A DNA stretch of 64,000 nt from Amborella trichopoda (GCF_000471905.2 NW_006499883.1:2034545-2098544), one strand, 5' to 3'; positions 1-12,024 are shown, counted from the first letter of the stretch. Notes: generated by a model not told the origin, from the letters alone. Numbers and translations are program-made.

Positions 1-85
1 ACTTAGATATAGAATCATTGTTATTGAAAGGATGGAGGGCCTCGTTTATTCTTAAAACTGATATTTCTGCAATTACTTACTTCAG

Positions 86-1371
86 TTCAAGGAAGACTGT
101 AACACAGAGAAGAAAATGGTTGCCAAATTAAAGTCAAGTGCAGAGAAGTCCATGTGGTCGGATAAAGAAGACATGATAAAGCAGGGCCTCTTTAATCTTC
201 TAAAGGTGGATGATCTCTCTCCTATGCTTATTTTAACTGGTTGGGGTATTTAATCATCTGTTTTTCCTTTGAATGTAAAAGTGAATAGCAAGGGGGCTTG
301 GTCTATAATATCACTGTCTCATATGGATGCGCCTTTGGAATGGATAATATAACACAGTCCAATGGATTATGATAACATTCACCATCCTTTTCTGATGATG
401 GATAGTGGAGATTAACTGTAGTAGGGTCCACTGGAAATTCACCTAGGTACCATTACTCATTATTATCCATCATTAGAAATGGTCTTACCTTAGGTGTACT
501 GTATACCTGAATTATGGTTTAGTTTGCAACCTGTGTTCACTGAGTGCCCCTTTATGCAAATAAATTTAATGCTGTGTGATCCTTGTCTCTATTTTGGGAT
601 TAAACTGAGTTGCTAGTTTCTTTGGGGGTACTTTGCAGGATGTTGTTCTTATTAGAGATTCAGAGGATACAAGGAAATTTTATCCTCGGTTTAATCTTGA
701 GGATACATCTAGCTTCAAAGATTTAGATGATCACAGGTACTTGAATTTCTGAATAGTAATCATCTGATTATTTGTCGAATACTTCCATTTATGTCTTTTT
801 TGAATTTACACTACTTGTGTCTCAATTCGAATTAATGAAAGTATACCATGATACAATGGACAAAGAGTGTATGGCGGCTATCTCTGCAGTCTGTTCTCAC
901 TGATGGATAATTGTGATTAGCTGTACCAAAGAAAGCTCTCCTACCTCTTATGGCTCCCAGTCAGTGGGAACAGATGGAGGATGTAGAGTACCGTGTAGCC
1001 ATTGACTATTGCATACTTTCCCATGTATTTGTATGTCTAAATAGCTTCTGAGTGTTTGATTTTTAGGTTTGAGACTTGACACATGGATAATTTTGAATTG
1101 TGATATCTAGTGATCTATGATAAGCATACTCGTGCATTATAGCTCATTTAATTGGAGTCCTTCTATACAGTAAAAATGTTCTGAGAGGGAAATACGATGA
1201 TTATTACTTTCATCGGCAAGAAAATCTTTGGCGGCAAAATGCACTGAAGACATTGCCTGTCCTCTTGAACTCATCAGATATGTTGGCTTGTGGAGAAGAT
1301 CTTGGTCTCATACCTTCTTGTGTTCATCCTGTAAGATCTCTCCCAAGAATTTCCTTGCACAGTAGTAGTTT

Positions 1372-1460
<89 letters not shown>

Positions 1461-4400
1461 TAGTAGTAGTACGTAGTACGTACGTACGTAGTACGTACGT
1501 ACGTACGTACGTACGTACGTACGTACGTAGTACGGTAGTAGTACGTAGTANNNNNNNNNNNNNNNNNNNNAGAGAGAGAGAGAGAGGATGTTCTTCTAAT
1601 CATCTATGTGCTGATCCAGGTTATGCAAGAGTTGGGATTAATTGGTCTGCGGATACAACGAATGCCCAGTGAGCCTGATTTGGAGTTTGGCATTCCCTCG
1701 AAATATGATTATATGACTGTAAGATAATGCTATTCTGAAAAAAGGATCATTATTGCACCATTTATTATGATTCTCAAACTGTGGCTTGGCTCGTATTTTA
1801 TGTTGCATTTGGGTTTACTTGGCGTGATGATCAATGATAGTTGAATCATCTTTAAAGGAAGAACTATGGTATAAATATTATTATTTGAAGAAAGAAATGT
1901 CATATAACACAAGACATTTTGCTGAGGACAAACTTATGATATTAGGTATGTGCTCCATCTTGCCATGATTGCTCCACTCTGCGTGCTTGGTGGGAAGAAG
2001 ATGAGGAAAGAAGATATCGGTTTTACAAAACTTTCCTTGGCTCAGATGAAGTTCCACCCCCTCGCTGTGTTCCCAGCATTGCTTATTTCATTATACATCA
2101 GCATGTTGATGCTCCATCAATGTGGGCTATTTTCCCCCTACAGGTAAGGTTTATGTTTTGGGAAGTATAACATAGACCAGTGGATTATGGAAAACCATGG
2201 TAAGTATGTGCTGTTTTAGTGGGTCCTACAATGTGGTTATATCCTATTCCAATGGGTCCCACAATCTTCCTCCATAACCGTCTTATCATATTATTGGACG
2301 ATGATGACTCCATTGGACTAATCACTGGATAATATTATAAATAGTAGACAATTTATAGAGAGCCGAGGCTTCTAAACAATCAAATTGGAGTGCACCTCAA
2401 AAATTTCACTAGAAGAGGGTGTTTTGATGTCCAAATATCCTCAAATTGATCATCTCGACTTCAAGATGCATGGACATGAGAAAAAAATGGATTTTAAGTT
2501 TTGGAAATAGTGCATCTTGTAATGCATTTTTGGACCTTCAATTTTCAAGATTTTCAAGTTTTCATAGATCTGCTCGATATATTTTTTAAGCTTTAAATTT
2601 TATAATTAGAGATGAAAATATATTTTAAGGCTATCACAAAGATTTCCAGTATTGAAACCACATTTCTTGACACTATTTGAAGGTGCGCTCTACTTTGTTT
2701 GTATAGAGCCAAGGCTCTATAAAAACCTCACCCTTATAAATTCCCTTGTGTTTAACTTGTTAGTAATTGTGCTTTTCTCACAATTGATCAATGAGTGGTT
2801 GGATAAGGGCATTTTTCACTTTATGCAAGAATACTAATCATTTATGTCTTACGTACTCCACTGCTTCATTTATGGATCATTTGCATCAAATTGAAAGATC
2901 AAATCTTCATGGTAGGACTTGCTTGCACTAAAAGAAGAGTATACTAAGCGCCCTGCTGCAGAGGAGACAATCAATGATCCGACAAATCCAAAACATTACT
3001 GGCGATATCGTAAGCTCTCTCTCTCTCTCTTGTCAATTATGAAAGCAGTACTGATCTTTGCCATGAGCTTTGTATTAAATGTGCATGTGCATTTAGAGTT
3101 TTAGACCGTCATTGTTTGTTTTCTTTGTTAGTAGGTATTCTTGCGTTCTGTCTATCTCAGTGGATCTTTAAGAGAAACTATGAATCTGCAATGACATCAG
3201 CTGATGTACTTTCCCTACCATTAGTTGCAACAGAAAATAAATAAATAATTAAGTAGTGCATATATAAATGTGGAAAATTCCAATCGTGTTTTGACTGATT
3301 CAAGGCAGAAATTTTTATCTATAGAAGGCTGTAAAATGATTGGATCTTGCATGATAAGATCCTAAGGAGTTTATGCTTTAGAAGAATAACTTCTCTTATG
3401 AATCCAAAGCTACAAACTTATGGGACTCAACAAAGTTGGGAGGAAATATGGGTCTCTGGATAAGGAAGCTTAGGGAAGCCAATTTGGCCTGGCTTGGTAA
3501 GTGGTTGTGGAAGCCTGAGAGCCATAATCCTGCTTGTGGAAGGAGGTAATCTTGTAAATATGCGTATCAAACATCTATGTGGGTTGTAGGGCATACCCTA
3601 TTTGAGAACGCTACCCACCGTTGGTAAAATTTTTGGCAAAATCTGATGTCGAGAAGTGTCATTTCTAGCATCATCTTTGGAGCACCGCAGGGGGACCACA
3701 AAGAAAAGAAAACATACCATATTGTGAAAATAGTTCATCATCTTCAATGAGAATTACAGCAACCAACAAATTTTTTTGCAAAAAGTTGGGGGCCACATCT
3801 CCCAATCGCCATGGCCAAATGGGCCCAAAATTTAGCAGGTTATTCTTTGCTACATGAGTTTCTCATCCATATAAAGAGACGGATTTTTCTATTCCGATGG
3901 AGGTCAAATCGAGCCGAAAAGTTGGGGGTCTGCAATAAATGAATGTGTATCAGTCCCTATGACCTCACCTCACTTTCAGAGCAATATCTTGTATTCTGTG
4001 CAGCGAATCAAAGCCAAAATTTTGCGAGGAGCTTTCCAACTCAGAGATCAACACATCCATATATAAAAATCCACGATCAAAAGCCAATTCAAAGGGCAAA
4101 TTTTAGTGAGAAGTTGCCTAAAGTTATGAGACTGGAGTTGCCAAAAATAGTAAAACATAAAAGAGCCATATCTCTCCAACCCGGCATCATCTTGAGTTGT
4201 AATTTTTGCCAAACATCGGTCTCAGGGTCTGCCATAAGAATTTACCGGTTGATCGTCAAATAGCGGCAAAATTTGAGCACAATGACGAGGTGGGTAAGCA
4301 ATTTTTATCGGAAATAGAAAACCAAAACTCAAAATGAGTGAATTTGACAAATCATGGACGGTTTTCGCTCAAATTTGTTGCAAAATGATCGTGGTCGATT

Positions 4401-7223
4401 TCCCCATAATTTCACGGAAAATATTTGGTCCGAAATAGTGGACAAACAATTCGATTTGATGGGTTTTAGTGGTGGATCAAAAAGTGAAAGTGAACTTCCT
4501 CAAGGGCAAATCATTGAAAATTCCCAGGGTTAGGCATCTTTTTTTGATCATTTTCTGCCCTAGCTCGAATTTATTTTTGATAATCAACCCTCCTTTGAGC
4601 CATGCTTTTGATTTTCGAACTACCAACTTTTAATATTCTACCCATGTGTTCCCATGTCTATAAACTTTAGATCTTATTTTTAGGAGTTGGAAAATGAAGC
4701 TCTAATCTAGAGAGAGAAACCCTTTCCTTAGAGAGAGAAAACTTGAACTTCCCAAATTGCCCTTGCCTCCATTCCATAATCCCCAAATTACCCCTCAGCT
4801 TTATAAAAATATAGAAAATAGAAAATCCCCAAACAAGTCCAAAAATTTTCATAAATCCTAGGGCATCAAAATTACCCAAATTACACAAAACCCCAAAAAA
4901 CGTCAAGCACCCAGAGGGAGAATCAAAGCAAGAATCTGCTCGACTCTGTCACTTTTCTAGTAGAATACTCGACTAGATCTGCTAGTAGACGTTAAGGTTT
5001 GATGTGTAGTTGGTATCAAAGCTGGAAATTTGATTCGAATTGGATTGAATCCACCACTTTTTGGATCACTTGGGTTCTAGCACTAAGTCGCATTTCCCTT
5101 CTCGTTAAAAACGAGCAAGACGAAGCTAAACTCCTCGCGAGGAAAAAAATGTCGGATACACGACCTAATCTCCCAATAGACTGTTAAGCGTGGGTGGCCT
5201 CCCCTGGCATTCATATAAACTGGGTGGTCTAAGAGGGTGGGCCACACTGATTAGGGGAATTCATGAACCCACTGTTGTAAGTTCCCTCTACACCCCCCTG
5301 TATTAATTGAATGGATTTTCGCTTCTTTCGTGTGCAAGTCTCTGATTGTTGTGTTTCCTTTGGACTTGCTAAAGAACACAAGCGCACACACCACACATGC
5401 AATTTCAAGCACACGCCGAGAGCATGAGCAGGCATATCTACCTCCCGTAAATCTAGAGCCCTCGGGTGCTTGACCATATTACATGATCCTTATGGTTGAT
5501 AACATTACAAAATAGTAGAGTTCCATAGCGAACCTCTGCATTCCTCTAAAGAAGAAGCTGAGTCAGTGCCACATCTCTTGGTTCAGTGTGGGACAGCATA
5601 ACATATCTATGCCTACTTCTGGATTTCAAGTTTTCTTGGTGGGTTCTAGTTAAGTAGAAAATCAGTGTGGAATAGCATAACAGATCTATGCCTACTTCTG
5701 GATTTCAAGTTTTCTTGGTGGGTTCTAGTTTAGTTGAAAATCTTTTCAAATACTGGTTCTCTCTCGCCTTTCAATGTCTAGGGAATCTGTTATGGTGCCT
5801 TTCCATGCAGTGATCGAATGGAATGAACATTCATAAAAGAAGCTCTGCAGATTCCTTTGATTGTAGTTCAAGAGGATTTGGAGGTGTTTTTTGAACCTAA
5901 TTAGGTGCATCTTACTCGCTTTTTGGGTATGGCCTATTTGCCATGCTACACAAGCTGAAGCCCGGGCACTGTCGACTGGCATCAGACTATAAAATAGCAA
6001 CCAATGGTCGCTTCAGATTGAAAGTGACTCTGCTAACCATTTGTAAGCTTCCAGGAAAGCCTGTTTCCTATGGTCTTTATCGCATACTTGTGAAAATATT
6101 TCAATACGATATAAGGCAACACAGCTTTGTGTAATCCCCATCTGGGGAGAGTCAAGCCAGTTTGCGGACTCTTTCTCATGTATGACGGGCTTACAAGATC
6201 TCATATATTAGTGATCCAACCATGAATCAATATTGTAAAACATTTTTGTTTTGTCTTTTTTTTTTTCCCGTCTTTTTAATCTCGGAGGGTTCATTTGAAT
6301 CCTATTTGAGCTTTGAATCATACATATAATGAACTATTTAAATCCACAATATGATGAAATTTAAACTGATGGAACTCGGAAACTTAGGTATAACCAAAGT
6401 CTTTTGGAGAGACCTCAAGCTTGTGATGCAGCAACACTTCTTATTTATAGAGAACAAATAAATTCTGACCCAACCTTGAACTAAAGAGACAAATCCCAAC
6501 AACATAATTATCCAAAGTTCTTGAAAGAAGGCATTAGAAAAAGATAGAAAATAATAATAATAAAAGAGGATGGTTTGGGGAACCAAGGGAATCCTTATAC
6601 CCATACATAGGCACATGTATATTTAGACAATGCTCAAAAGGTACCATGAAAGTGTAATGCAACAAAGGCCTTAATAGCCTTAAAAATATACGCATCCTAC
6701 ATTATTTTGCAGCATGGGTCATGTTTTTAGTGCCCTAGTACTATATTTCCATTCATATGTGTGGAGGAGAACTTTCTACTTGAGTTTCAAATCATGGTAA
6801 GTTCATGAATCCCTATCATCTTATACCTGTGCTCAAGCTTGCTTTCTTGAACTCTTGCCCTCCATTTTTGGATATTATAGGAGGCCAAGCCTTTCATTAT
6901 TAGGATTTAAACTACATAGCGGCACCAATTTCGGAAATTAAAGGCACATTGATTTCCTAGTTATCATCTGATTGAGCTTGTTGGTTTTGTACTTTGCTAA
7001 TTTTATATTGGGTTCAGGATTGCATGTCACAGTGGAGACCCTGCTGGCTGATAATGAGCTCAAGACCGCTATCAGAGATCTCGTGGTCAATAGTGGGAGA
7101 TCATGTCCTCCCATTGAAGGAGCTGATACAAAGCCAGATGGAAACCTAGTTTTGGGCTCAAGTGTTGAGAAGAAACCAGTTGAAAATGGTAACACAAGGG
7201 TCTCTCTCCTTGCCACAGCTTAA
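86..7223 (+). CDS. DPE2: 4-alpha-glucanotransferase DPE2, C-terminal part (5' part outside window)
   Basis: Seven exons that I could phase: 86-205, 639-736, 1171-1330, 1620-1718, 1946-2143, 2916-3009 and 7018-7223 (stop TAA 7221-7223), all with GT/AG borders and continuous reading frame. Seen in the protein: the motif GEDLGLIPSCVHP followed by MQELGLIGLRIQRMPSEPD (exons 3-4), then HDCSTLRAWWEEDEERR, APSMWAIFPLQD and INDPTNPKHYWRYR. GH77 enzymes carry their acid/base glutamate in the (A/G)EDLG motif, and it is intact here. Known role of DPE2: cytosolic transfer of glucose from maltose to a heteroglycan during night-time starch use. The N-terminal CBM20 domains and the first part of the catalytic domain lie outside the window. 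The C-terminus (VEKKPVENGNTRVSLLATA) is short and probably variable. The last intron, 3010-7017, is 4,008 bp and full of retrotransposon debris; splicing across it is inferred from phase (split Arg codon) and family order. Confidence 0.93.
206..638 (+). other. DPE2 intron with a short MITE-like repeat
   Basis: Intron between the first two visible DPE2 exons. About 346-515 resembles a repeat family seen several times in the window, with ends around a CCAATGGATTATG core and an internal 'gggtcc' stretch. Nothing else recognised. Confidence 0.5.
842..1010. repeat. Short MITE-like repeat (CCAATGGA family), degenerate
   Basis: Lies in the DPE2 intron 737-1170. It shares with the copies at 346-515, 2157-2340 and 20945-21165 a 'taccatgatacaatgga' type left end, a 'tgatggataattgtgatta' centre and an inverted right end. 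Borders are approximate and the family is not one I can name. Confidence 0.4.
1371..1590. repeat. Compound microsatellite with a 20-base assembly gap
   Basis: A (GT)n run (about 1371-1393) passes into (GA)n (to about 1456), then GTA and GTAC/ACGT repeats (about 1457-1550), a 20-N gap (1551-1570) and a further (GA)n. It lies in a DPE2 intron. The round gap size suggests a placeholder, so the true length is unknown. Confidence 0.9.
2157..2342. repeat. Short MITE-like repeat (CCAATGGA family)
   Basis: Begins near 'ggaagtataacatagacc' and ends near 'ccattggactaatcactg', which are roughly inverted to each other, with two 'gggtcc' blocks inside. It is in the DPE2 intron 2144-2915 and abuts another MITE at 2349. 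Confidence 0.5.
2349..2728. repeat. MITE, GAGCC-GAGGCTCT family, copy A
   Basis: About 380 bp with inverted ends: 'atagagagccgaggct' at the left and 'agagccaaggctctat' at the right, preceded inside by 'gaaggtgcgctctac'. The interior (CATCTCGACTTCAAGATGCATG; TTTTCAAGATTTTCAAGTTT) recurs at 10864, 12027 and, with other ends, at 8226, 15528, 15832 and 43692. No coding potential. Inserted in a DPE2 intron. Confidence 0.7.
3300..6220 (+). mobile_element. L1/RIL-type LINE remnant, interrupted by an LTR fragment
   Basis: In the last DPE2 intron. About 3430-3545 reads on + as the end of an L1 reverse transcriptase region (WIRKLREANLAWLGKWLW). About 5540-5600 reads as the zf-RVT segment (EEAESVPHLLVQCGTA), and about 5935-6210 as an RNase H domain (QAEARALSTGIRL, then QIESDSANHL and later SSQFADSLS). 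Stops and shifts occur throughout. The zf-RVT part carries an 81-bp tandem duplication (5588-5668 and 5669-5749). The LTR-like piece at 3585-5220 lies between the RT and zf-RVT parts, so it probably inserted into the L1. Confidence 0.75.
3585..5220 (+). mobile_element. LTR-retrotransposon fragment: LTR-like segment plus tRNA-Met primer site
   Basis: 'TGGTATCAAAGCTGG' at 5010-5024 closely resembles the plant initiator-Met tRNA primer-binding site (TGGTATCAGAGC). The roughly 1.4 kb upstream, starting near TGTAGGGCAT at 3585, lacks ORFs and could be the 5' LTR. About 200 bp of leader follows before the element stops. No gag or pol is present and no second LTR was found. The LTR start is a guess; no clear CA end was seen. 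Confidence 0.5.
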
Positions 7224-7385
7224 TGGAGCTGCAGCATTGAAGATCAAGAACCATGCCTACTGATAAGCTGGCAAATATAATGGGTATTTTAACCCCTACA
7301 AAGGAAAATATCCATAAATGCATGTTTCCTTTTCTTACATGCTGCAAATTTATTCTTGGTTCATGCAGAACTTGTAATCAGGCAG

Positions 7386-7424
<39 letters not shown>

Positions 7425-7500
7425 CTGTTGTGCATCCCATAGTAGATCTGTGCAAAACTGGCATGCGTCTTGAATAGGTAGATAAAATTTGCAAAATCTG
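7224..7500 (+). other. DPE2 3' UTR region with a (GA)n tract
   Basis: Sequence directly after the DPE2 stop, containing a (GA) repeat at about 7387-7422. The exact polyadenylation site is not determined; a further UTR intron ending at 'catgcag' near 7368 is possible. Confidence 0.5.
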
Positions 7501-8225
7501 TGTGTTGGTATCAGTGATTAAAAAATCCTAAGAGTTAGATCCAGGAGTTTGGGTGACTCTAGATGGAGAATCTCCACAACTGCTTGACTCTTGAGGTTTC
7601 TCATTTTCCTTTAATTTCTTTATGAACATTTAGCCCGGTTCTTCTCGGGAATAGTCCGAGCCAGACCGGGATAATTGGAATCGCCCGATTCCAATATTTG
7701 AAGCACAAGGTGTTATGCTGAGAATGAGTATGTGATGGGTGATGTAAGCTGTGGCTGAATGTCAAGCTCAAAAGACACTCTTTTTTCAATAATAAGATCT
7801 GAAGGAGTTTATTGCTATATCAAATATATGCACGAAAATGGTGAACCCATTAATTTTTGGATGATGCCTCGGGGTATGCACTTTATTGAAAACTAAGATG
7901 GTCTGGATTACCAGTGAGTGAGATGAGATGAGAGAGAGAGAGAATGGGTTCACTAGCTGTTCCCAAGCTGAATCTGGGCCATTCATTTTGATGATTGTTA
8001 TTTTTACCTCAAAAATCTTTTATTTTCTTCAATTTAGTCAATCTTAGGAAATATCAAAGATTTCTTTAAGGAAGTTTTAGGTTATACGAATGCTCTTTAT
8101 GCGGTTTGGCACAGAGAAATGGAAGAGGAAGAATCACAGATGGTACATTTCCGAGTTCCGAGGTTACTGATAAAGAAAAAAAGATGCATATAGTTCAAAG
8201 CATTGTTGCAATACAAAAAATTTAG
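7501..8225. other. Intergenic spacer, nothing recognised
   Basis: AT-rich spacer downstream of DPE2. Short ORFs on the minus strand have no recognisable domains. Confidence 0.6.
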
Positions 8226-8602
8226 GTAAAAAGCTTATATAAGGCTGCAAGCTTAAAATGTAGAAACAACATGCACCTAAAAAATCCATGTAAAATGTTG
8301 TTTTAAAGTTGGAAAACCCTCTAATTGATAACCTCACACTCGAGATATATGAATGTGAGAGAAAAGATTTTGAATTCCAAAAAATTGCATTTTGCAACAC
8401 ATTATCTCAATTGTCAATTTTCAAGATTTTTATTTGTTTATGGATTTATTTAATTTGAATTATTTTTGGAGTCTAAATTTTATAACTAGAGAACTGGGTT
8501 ATCAAGCTATGCTAAGAATTTTAGACACCGAAATTACATATTATGATGAAATTTGTTAGTGCACCTTTGATTGTTTGAGGTTGCAACCTTATGCAAACCA
8601 TA
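8226..8602. repeat. MITE, copy B (GCAACCTT-ended subfamily)
   Basis: Starts near 'agcttatataaggctgcaag', ends near 'ggttgcaaccttatgcaaac'. The interior matches copies G (15832) and H (43692), for example 'ttttggagtctaaattttat' and 'ggtgcacctttgattg'. Its ends differ from copies A, C and D but the core is shared, so two subfamilies exist. Confidence 0.65.
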
Positions 8603-9024
8603 TCAAAAAAATTAATGGTTGTCTCACTTCTAAACATGAGCTAGATGAGTATCTTAGAAGAGCAAAAAAAAGCACTAAATATGTGCCATAATTAAAGGAA
8701 CCTTAAGAAAGAGCAAAATCATTGTTGAGTATTGATTTGCAATGGGCATGAAAAATTTATTTTAAAAAAAAGCAAAAATATACAATAGTACCATTTATCT
8801 TTCATACAAGGTGAGCACAATTAATCTTGACTATTGGATGTCAAATTGGGTTGTTGCATTCATTCCATTGACTAAGCTCAAAGTTCAAAAGAGATTTTCT
8901 CGAATTTGTCTTGAATTTTGTAACACATCCTAGCTATCAAATTTCACATCAAATGGCTATAAATAATCGTGACCTCTTTATACCAAAGATAAATGGGCTC
9001 ATTATACGATCCCAAAAAAAATAA

Positions 9025-10186
9025 GGGAAAATATCTCCTTAGACTTCATTTTCAACTTTTATTTCTCCATTGACCTCAGGTTGCAAAACCTATCTTACTA
9101 CATAGAAGTTCACACTATTATATCTCCTAATCCCCTTATCATATTTTATTAATTTTTTTGACCCAAACAAACCTAAAAAAGACTTGGTTTCTTAAGCCCT
9201 CCCTTTCTCTCTCCCCCATCAATCCCCCAAACCCCCCCGTCTCTCTATCTCCCTCCTCACCTGCTTGCTGGAAACCATTTTTGGCCAGAATCTTGACCGG
9301 GATTTGTAGGGAGAACCCACAAATTTCAATTTTTTTGGCCGGCCACCATTTTGGCCGGAATCTTGACCGAGATTTGCAGGGAGAACCCACAAATTTCCGG
9401 TTTAGGGTTTCACATACTGAATCTTTTTGGCCGAAATCTTGACCGGATTTGCAAGGAGAATCCCACACCCTTGGCGATCTCGACAACCTTGTCCTGCCTC
9501 CTCAGCCTTGGCAAAGTGTTCCCCCTCTCGATCCCTTGAACTATCTCCAAGTGAGAGTCGGAGCCTTCGAGTATTCGCCTCTGAAAGGCCAATGGATAGG
9601 TGTAACAACTCATAGCATCGTCACAGTGAGAGAGGGCAAAGTGTATGTCACCCAAGCAGAAGAGGCCCGAAATTGAGGCATGGGCTCTTGGTCAATTCCC
9701 AAATCAACAAGAGGATTGGAGGAGGAAGTGGTTCACAACTTGATTCTTCATAGTTCCCATGCTCCATCAATTGTTGTTGTTGTGATGTTGCTTTTCTTCT
9801 TATAGCTGCCTGGGATTGATAGTACTTATCATCACTCACTATCTCCTCCTCCATTACCACGCTTGATGTTAATCTTATTAGGAGGAGAAGAGCAACTGCA
9901 GGATGGTGATGAAGTCAAATGCTTGTGTCATAGCGTTCATTAATATAAAAAAGCGGCTAAAACGCAAGTTTTCCGCTGAGCTCCTGAACAGTCTAGAGAG
10001 AGAAACACATGAGGAAGTTTGAAACACGTGAGGAGAGAGAGTTAAAAAAATATCTTTTTCAATTTGTTTGGGTTAAAAATTGGAATAAAAATAGATAAAG
10101 TAATTAGGGGTTAGCAGATACATTTTGAATTTTTGGGTTCAAGAATAAATGCAAGTTCAAAATGGGGTCCATAGAGATATTTTCTC
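9025..10186. mobile_element. Non-autonomous MULE-like element carrying non-TE-like sequence (Pack-MULE candidate)
   Basis: Left end GGGAAAATATCTCC (9025) and right end, reverse-complemented, GAGAAAATATCTCT (to 10186) are inverted. The similarity extends inward over roughly 160 bp, including 'gacccaaacaaacc' (9161-9174) versus 'aacccaaacaaattg' from the right arm. The 10-bp flanks 9015-9024 and 10187-10196 are identical (aaaaaaataa), in line with a MULE-size target duplication, although low complexity weakens this. Between the arms lie a CT-rich leader-like stretch, three copies of a roughly 65-75-bp repeat (9279-9470) and an open frame; no transposase is visible. Confidence 0.7.
9158..9679 (+). 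pseudogene. Possible captured gene fragment inside the MULE-like element
   Basis: I do not recognise this. On + an open frame, 9449-9679, ends with WIGVTTHSIVTVREGKVYVT and then QAEEARN, which looks like ordinary protein rather than TE sequence. Upstream is a CT-rich stretch, then three tandem repeats encoding variants of 'ILT(G/E)ICRENPQIS'. On the minus strand a different open frame starts at 9860 (MVMEEEIVSDDKYYQSQAA, Gln-rich) and ends at 9648, so the coding strand is not certain. There is no full-length gene and no splice model. Capture of a host gene piece by the MULE is an inference. Confidence 0.35.
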
Positions 10187-10196
10187 AAAAAAATAA

Positions 10197-10863
10197 TAGC
10201 TATGAGAAAAACCAACATATCATAAAATCTCACAAGTGAATGAAAAAAAGAGGCAATGAGCCTGTCATGCCGTGTGGCACAAGCATAAAGATTATGATGT
10301 GAGAATGGGGTTGGGTTGTAGTGATTGCACCACTTGTGCCCTAGGCAAGGTCTAGACTTCCAGTCTCACCTAACGCACTAGAAAATTACTAATGCTGTTA
10401 AAAAACGAGCAAAAACCTATATCCTTGACCATTTTTTTGCCCACTAAAAAAAAAAGAAAAAAAAAGAAAAAGGGAGGTACTTTGGGCGACAAGTAGGGGG
10501 AGGTACTTTGGGCACTTGATAGTCAAGGGTAACGATTAAAAAGTTTGGGGCCGTTTGGCCAAGCCTTCTTATGAGTAATATATAAAACAAAATAGAGGAG
10601 GGAAAATATTATTTAAATAGTCAAACTCTTTACAAACCATTGTAGGACGTGAGGAAAAAGGCACCCAAATAGGCGTGTAAAATAATAGAAAATATTTTTA
10701 AAATTTTAAATTTTATTTTATTTATATATTAAAGATCACTATGACCTAGATTATAGATCTCTTAAAAGTGTGATCCAGAATTCATCTTTGGATGCACTTT
10801 AGAGGGGACGCACACCTACAGCATGGAGGAGGACTTATAGAAAACCCATCTTTTACAAAAGGA
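10197..10863. other. Intergenic spacer, nothing recognised
   Basis: AT-rich spacer with an A-rich tract (about 10445-10472) and a short local repeat 'gggaggtactttgggc' (about 10473 and 10499). No gene seen. Confidence 0.6.
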
Positions 10864-11227
10864 AAAAGTTTATATTGAGTTCAGGCTCTAAACAATCAAA
10901 TTAGAGCCCGTATAAGAAGAGATTGTTTTGATGCTTAAATATCCTCAAATTCATCATGTCGATATTAAGATGTATGTGCATAGATTTCAAGTTTTGGAAA
11001 TAGTGCAACTTGTAACGTATTTTGGACCGTCAATTTTCAAGATTTCAAATTTTCATGGATCTGCTCGATCTACACTTTTTTTAAAGCTTTAAATTTTATA
11101 ATTAAAGATGAAAATGTATTTTAAGACAATCATAAAGATTTCCAGTATTGAAACCACATTCTCGATATTTTTTGAAGGTGCGCTTTACTCTGATTGTTTA
11201 GAGCCTCGGCTCTATACAAATTGAACC
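10864..11227. repeat. MITE, GAGCC-GAGGCTCT family, copy C
   Basis: Left end 'gttcaggctctaaacaatc' and right end 'gattgtttagagcctcgg' are inverted. The interior matches copy A closely (GATTTCCAGTATTGAAACCA). Confidence 0.7.
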
Positions 11228-12024
11228 TTTTAAAAAATGACTGAGGTGGTCAGGTCATCTCACTTAACATTAAATGTCATTTCACTCATATGCTTAAATT
11301 TAAAAATATAATTAAGAAATGGCTGAATTGCCCACTCCAAAAATGAGAATCCTAAACAAGGGGCATCTTGGTAATTTGTTCCTACGTAAGTAGCCCAAGC
11401 CATATGACATAAATACATCATTAAGACGGTCAATCTTCTAATTTAACATCAAATTTCATTTCACTTAGATGTTTCGATAAAAATATATGGTAAAAACCGA
11501 TTGAATTGCCTCTTTAAAAAAATGAGAATCCTAAACAAAGGGCATTTTGGTAATTTTCTCCTAATTAAGTGGCCCGAGCCATGTGACAAAAATACATCAA
11601 GTTGTGTAGGATTAGCAATGTGGAATAATGATTTATAGTTAAGGAAGTGAGTCATGCGTTGCTAACCCTGAATAACCATAGGTATCATCATTATTTGGGA
11701 ATTCGAACAATCAAGAGTATTTTCATTATTTGGTTTGGTCCATCTAGTTAGGTAAAAAATAACAAAATCTCCTACTTGTTCAAGGTTTCAAATCTTAAGT
11801 AAAAGCGATTTTATCAAATTTTATGGTACTTTTTTTTTTTTTAAAAAAAAGAAGTTGAATGAAATGAAATTTAAATGTAGCAATTCTATTACATGGGAAG
11901 ATTTGACCAGCTTTATGATAGGTCGTAGAAAGAAATGAAATTTAAAAGTAACACTTCTTATTTTAAATAGGATGATTTGGCAATTTTCATTATTTTACAA
12001 AAATATTTGATCATTTTAAGTAAG
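11228..12024. repeat. Spacer with an internal direct duplication
   Basis: Two related blocks, about 11250-11400 and 11410-11590, share 'atgagaatcctaaacaa(g/a)gggcat' and 'gtggcccgagccatgtgac'-like ends, showing a local duplication of about 180 bp. No coding potential. Confidence 0.45.

Noticed and set aside
1274-1603. Minus-strand ORF of 109 codons
   Set aside because: Encoded by microsatellite and antisense to a DPE2 exon.
11461-11655. Small minus-strand ORF
   Set aside because: Falls in duplicated AT-rich spacer and has no domain or codon signal.
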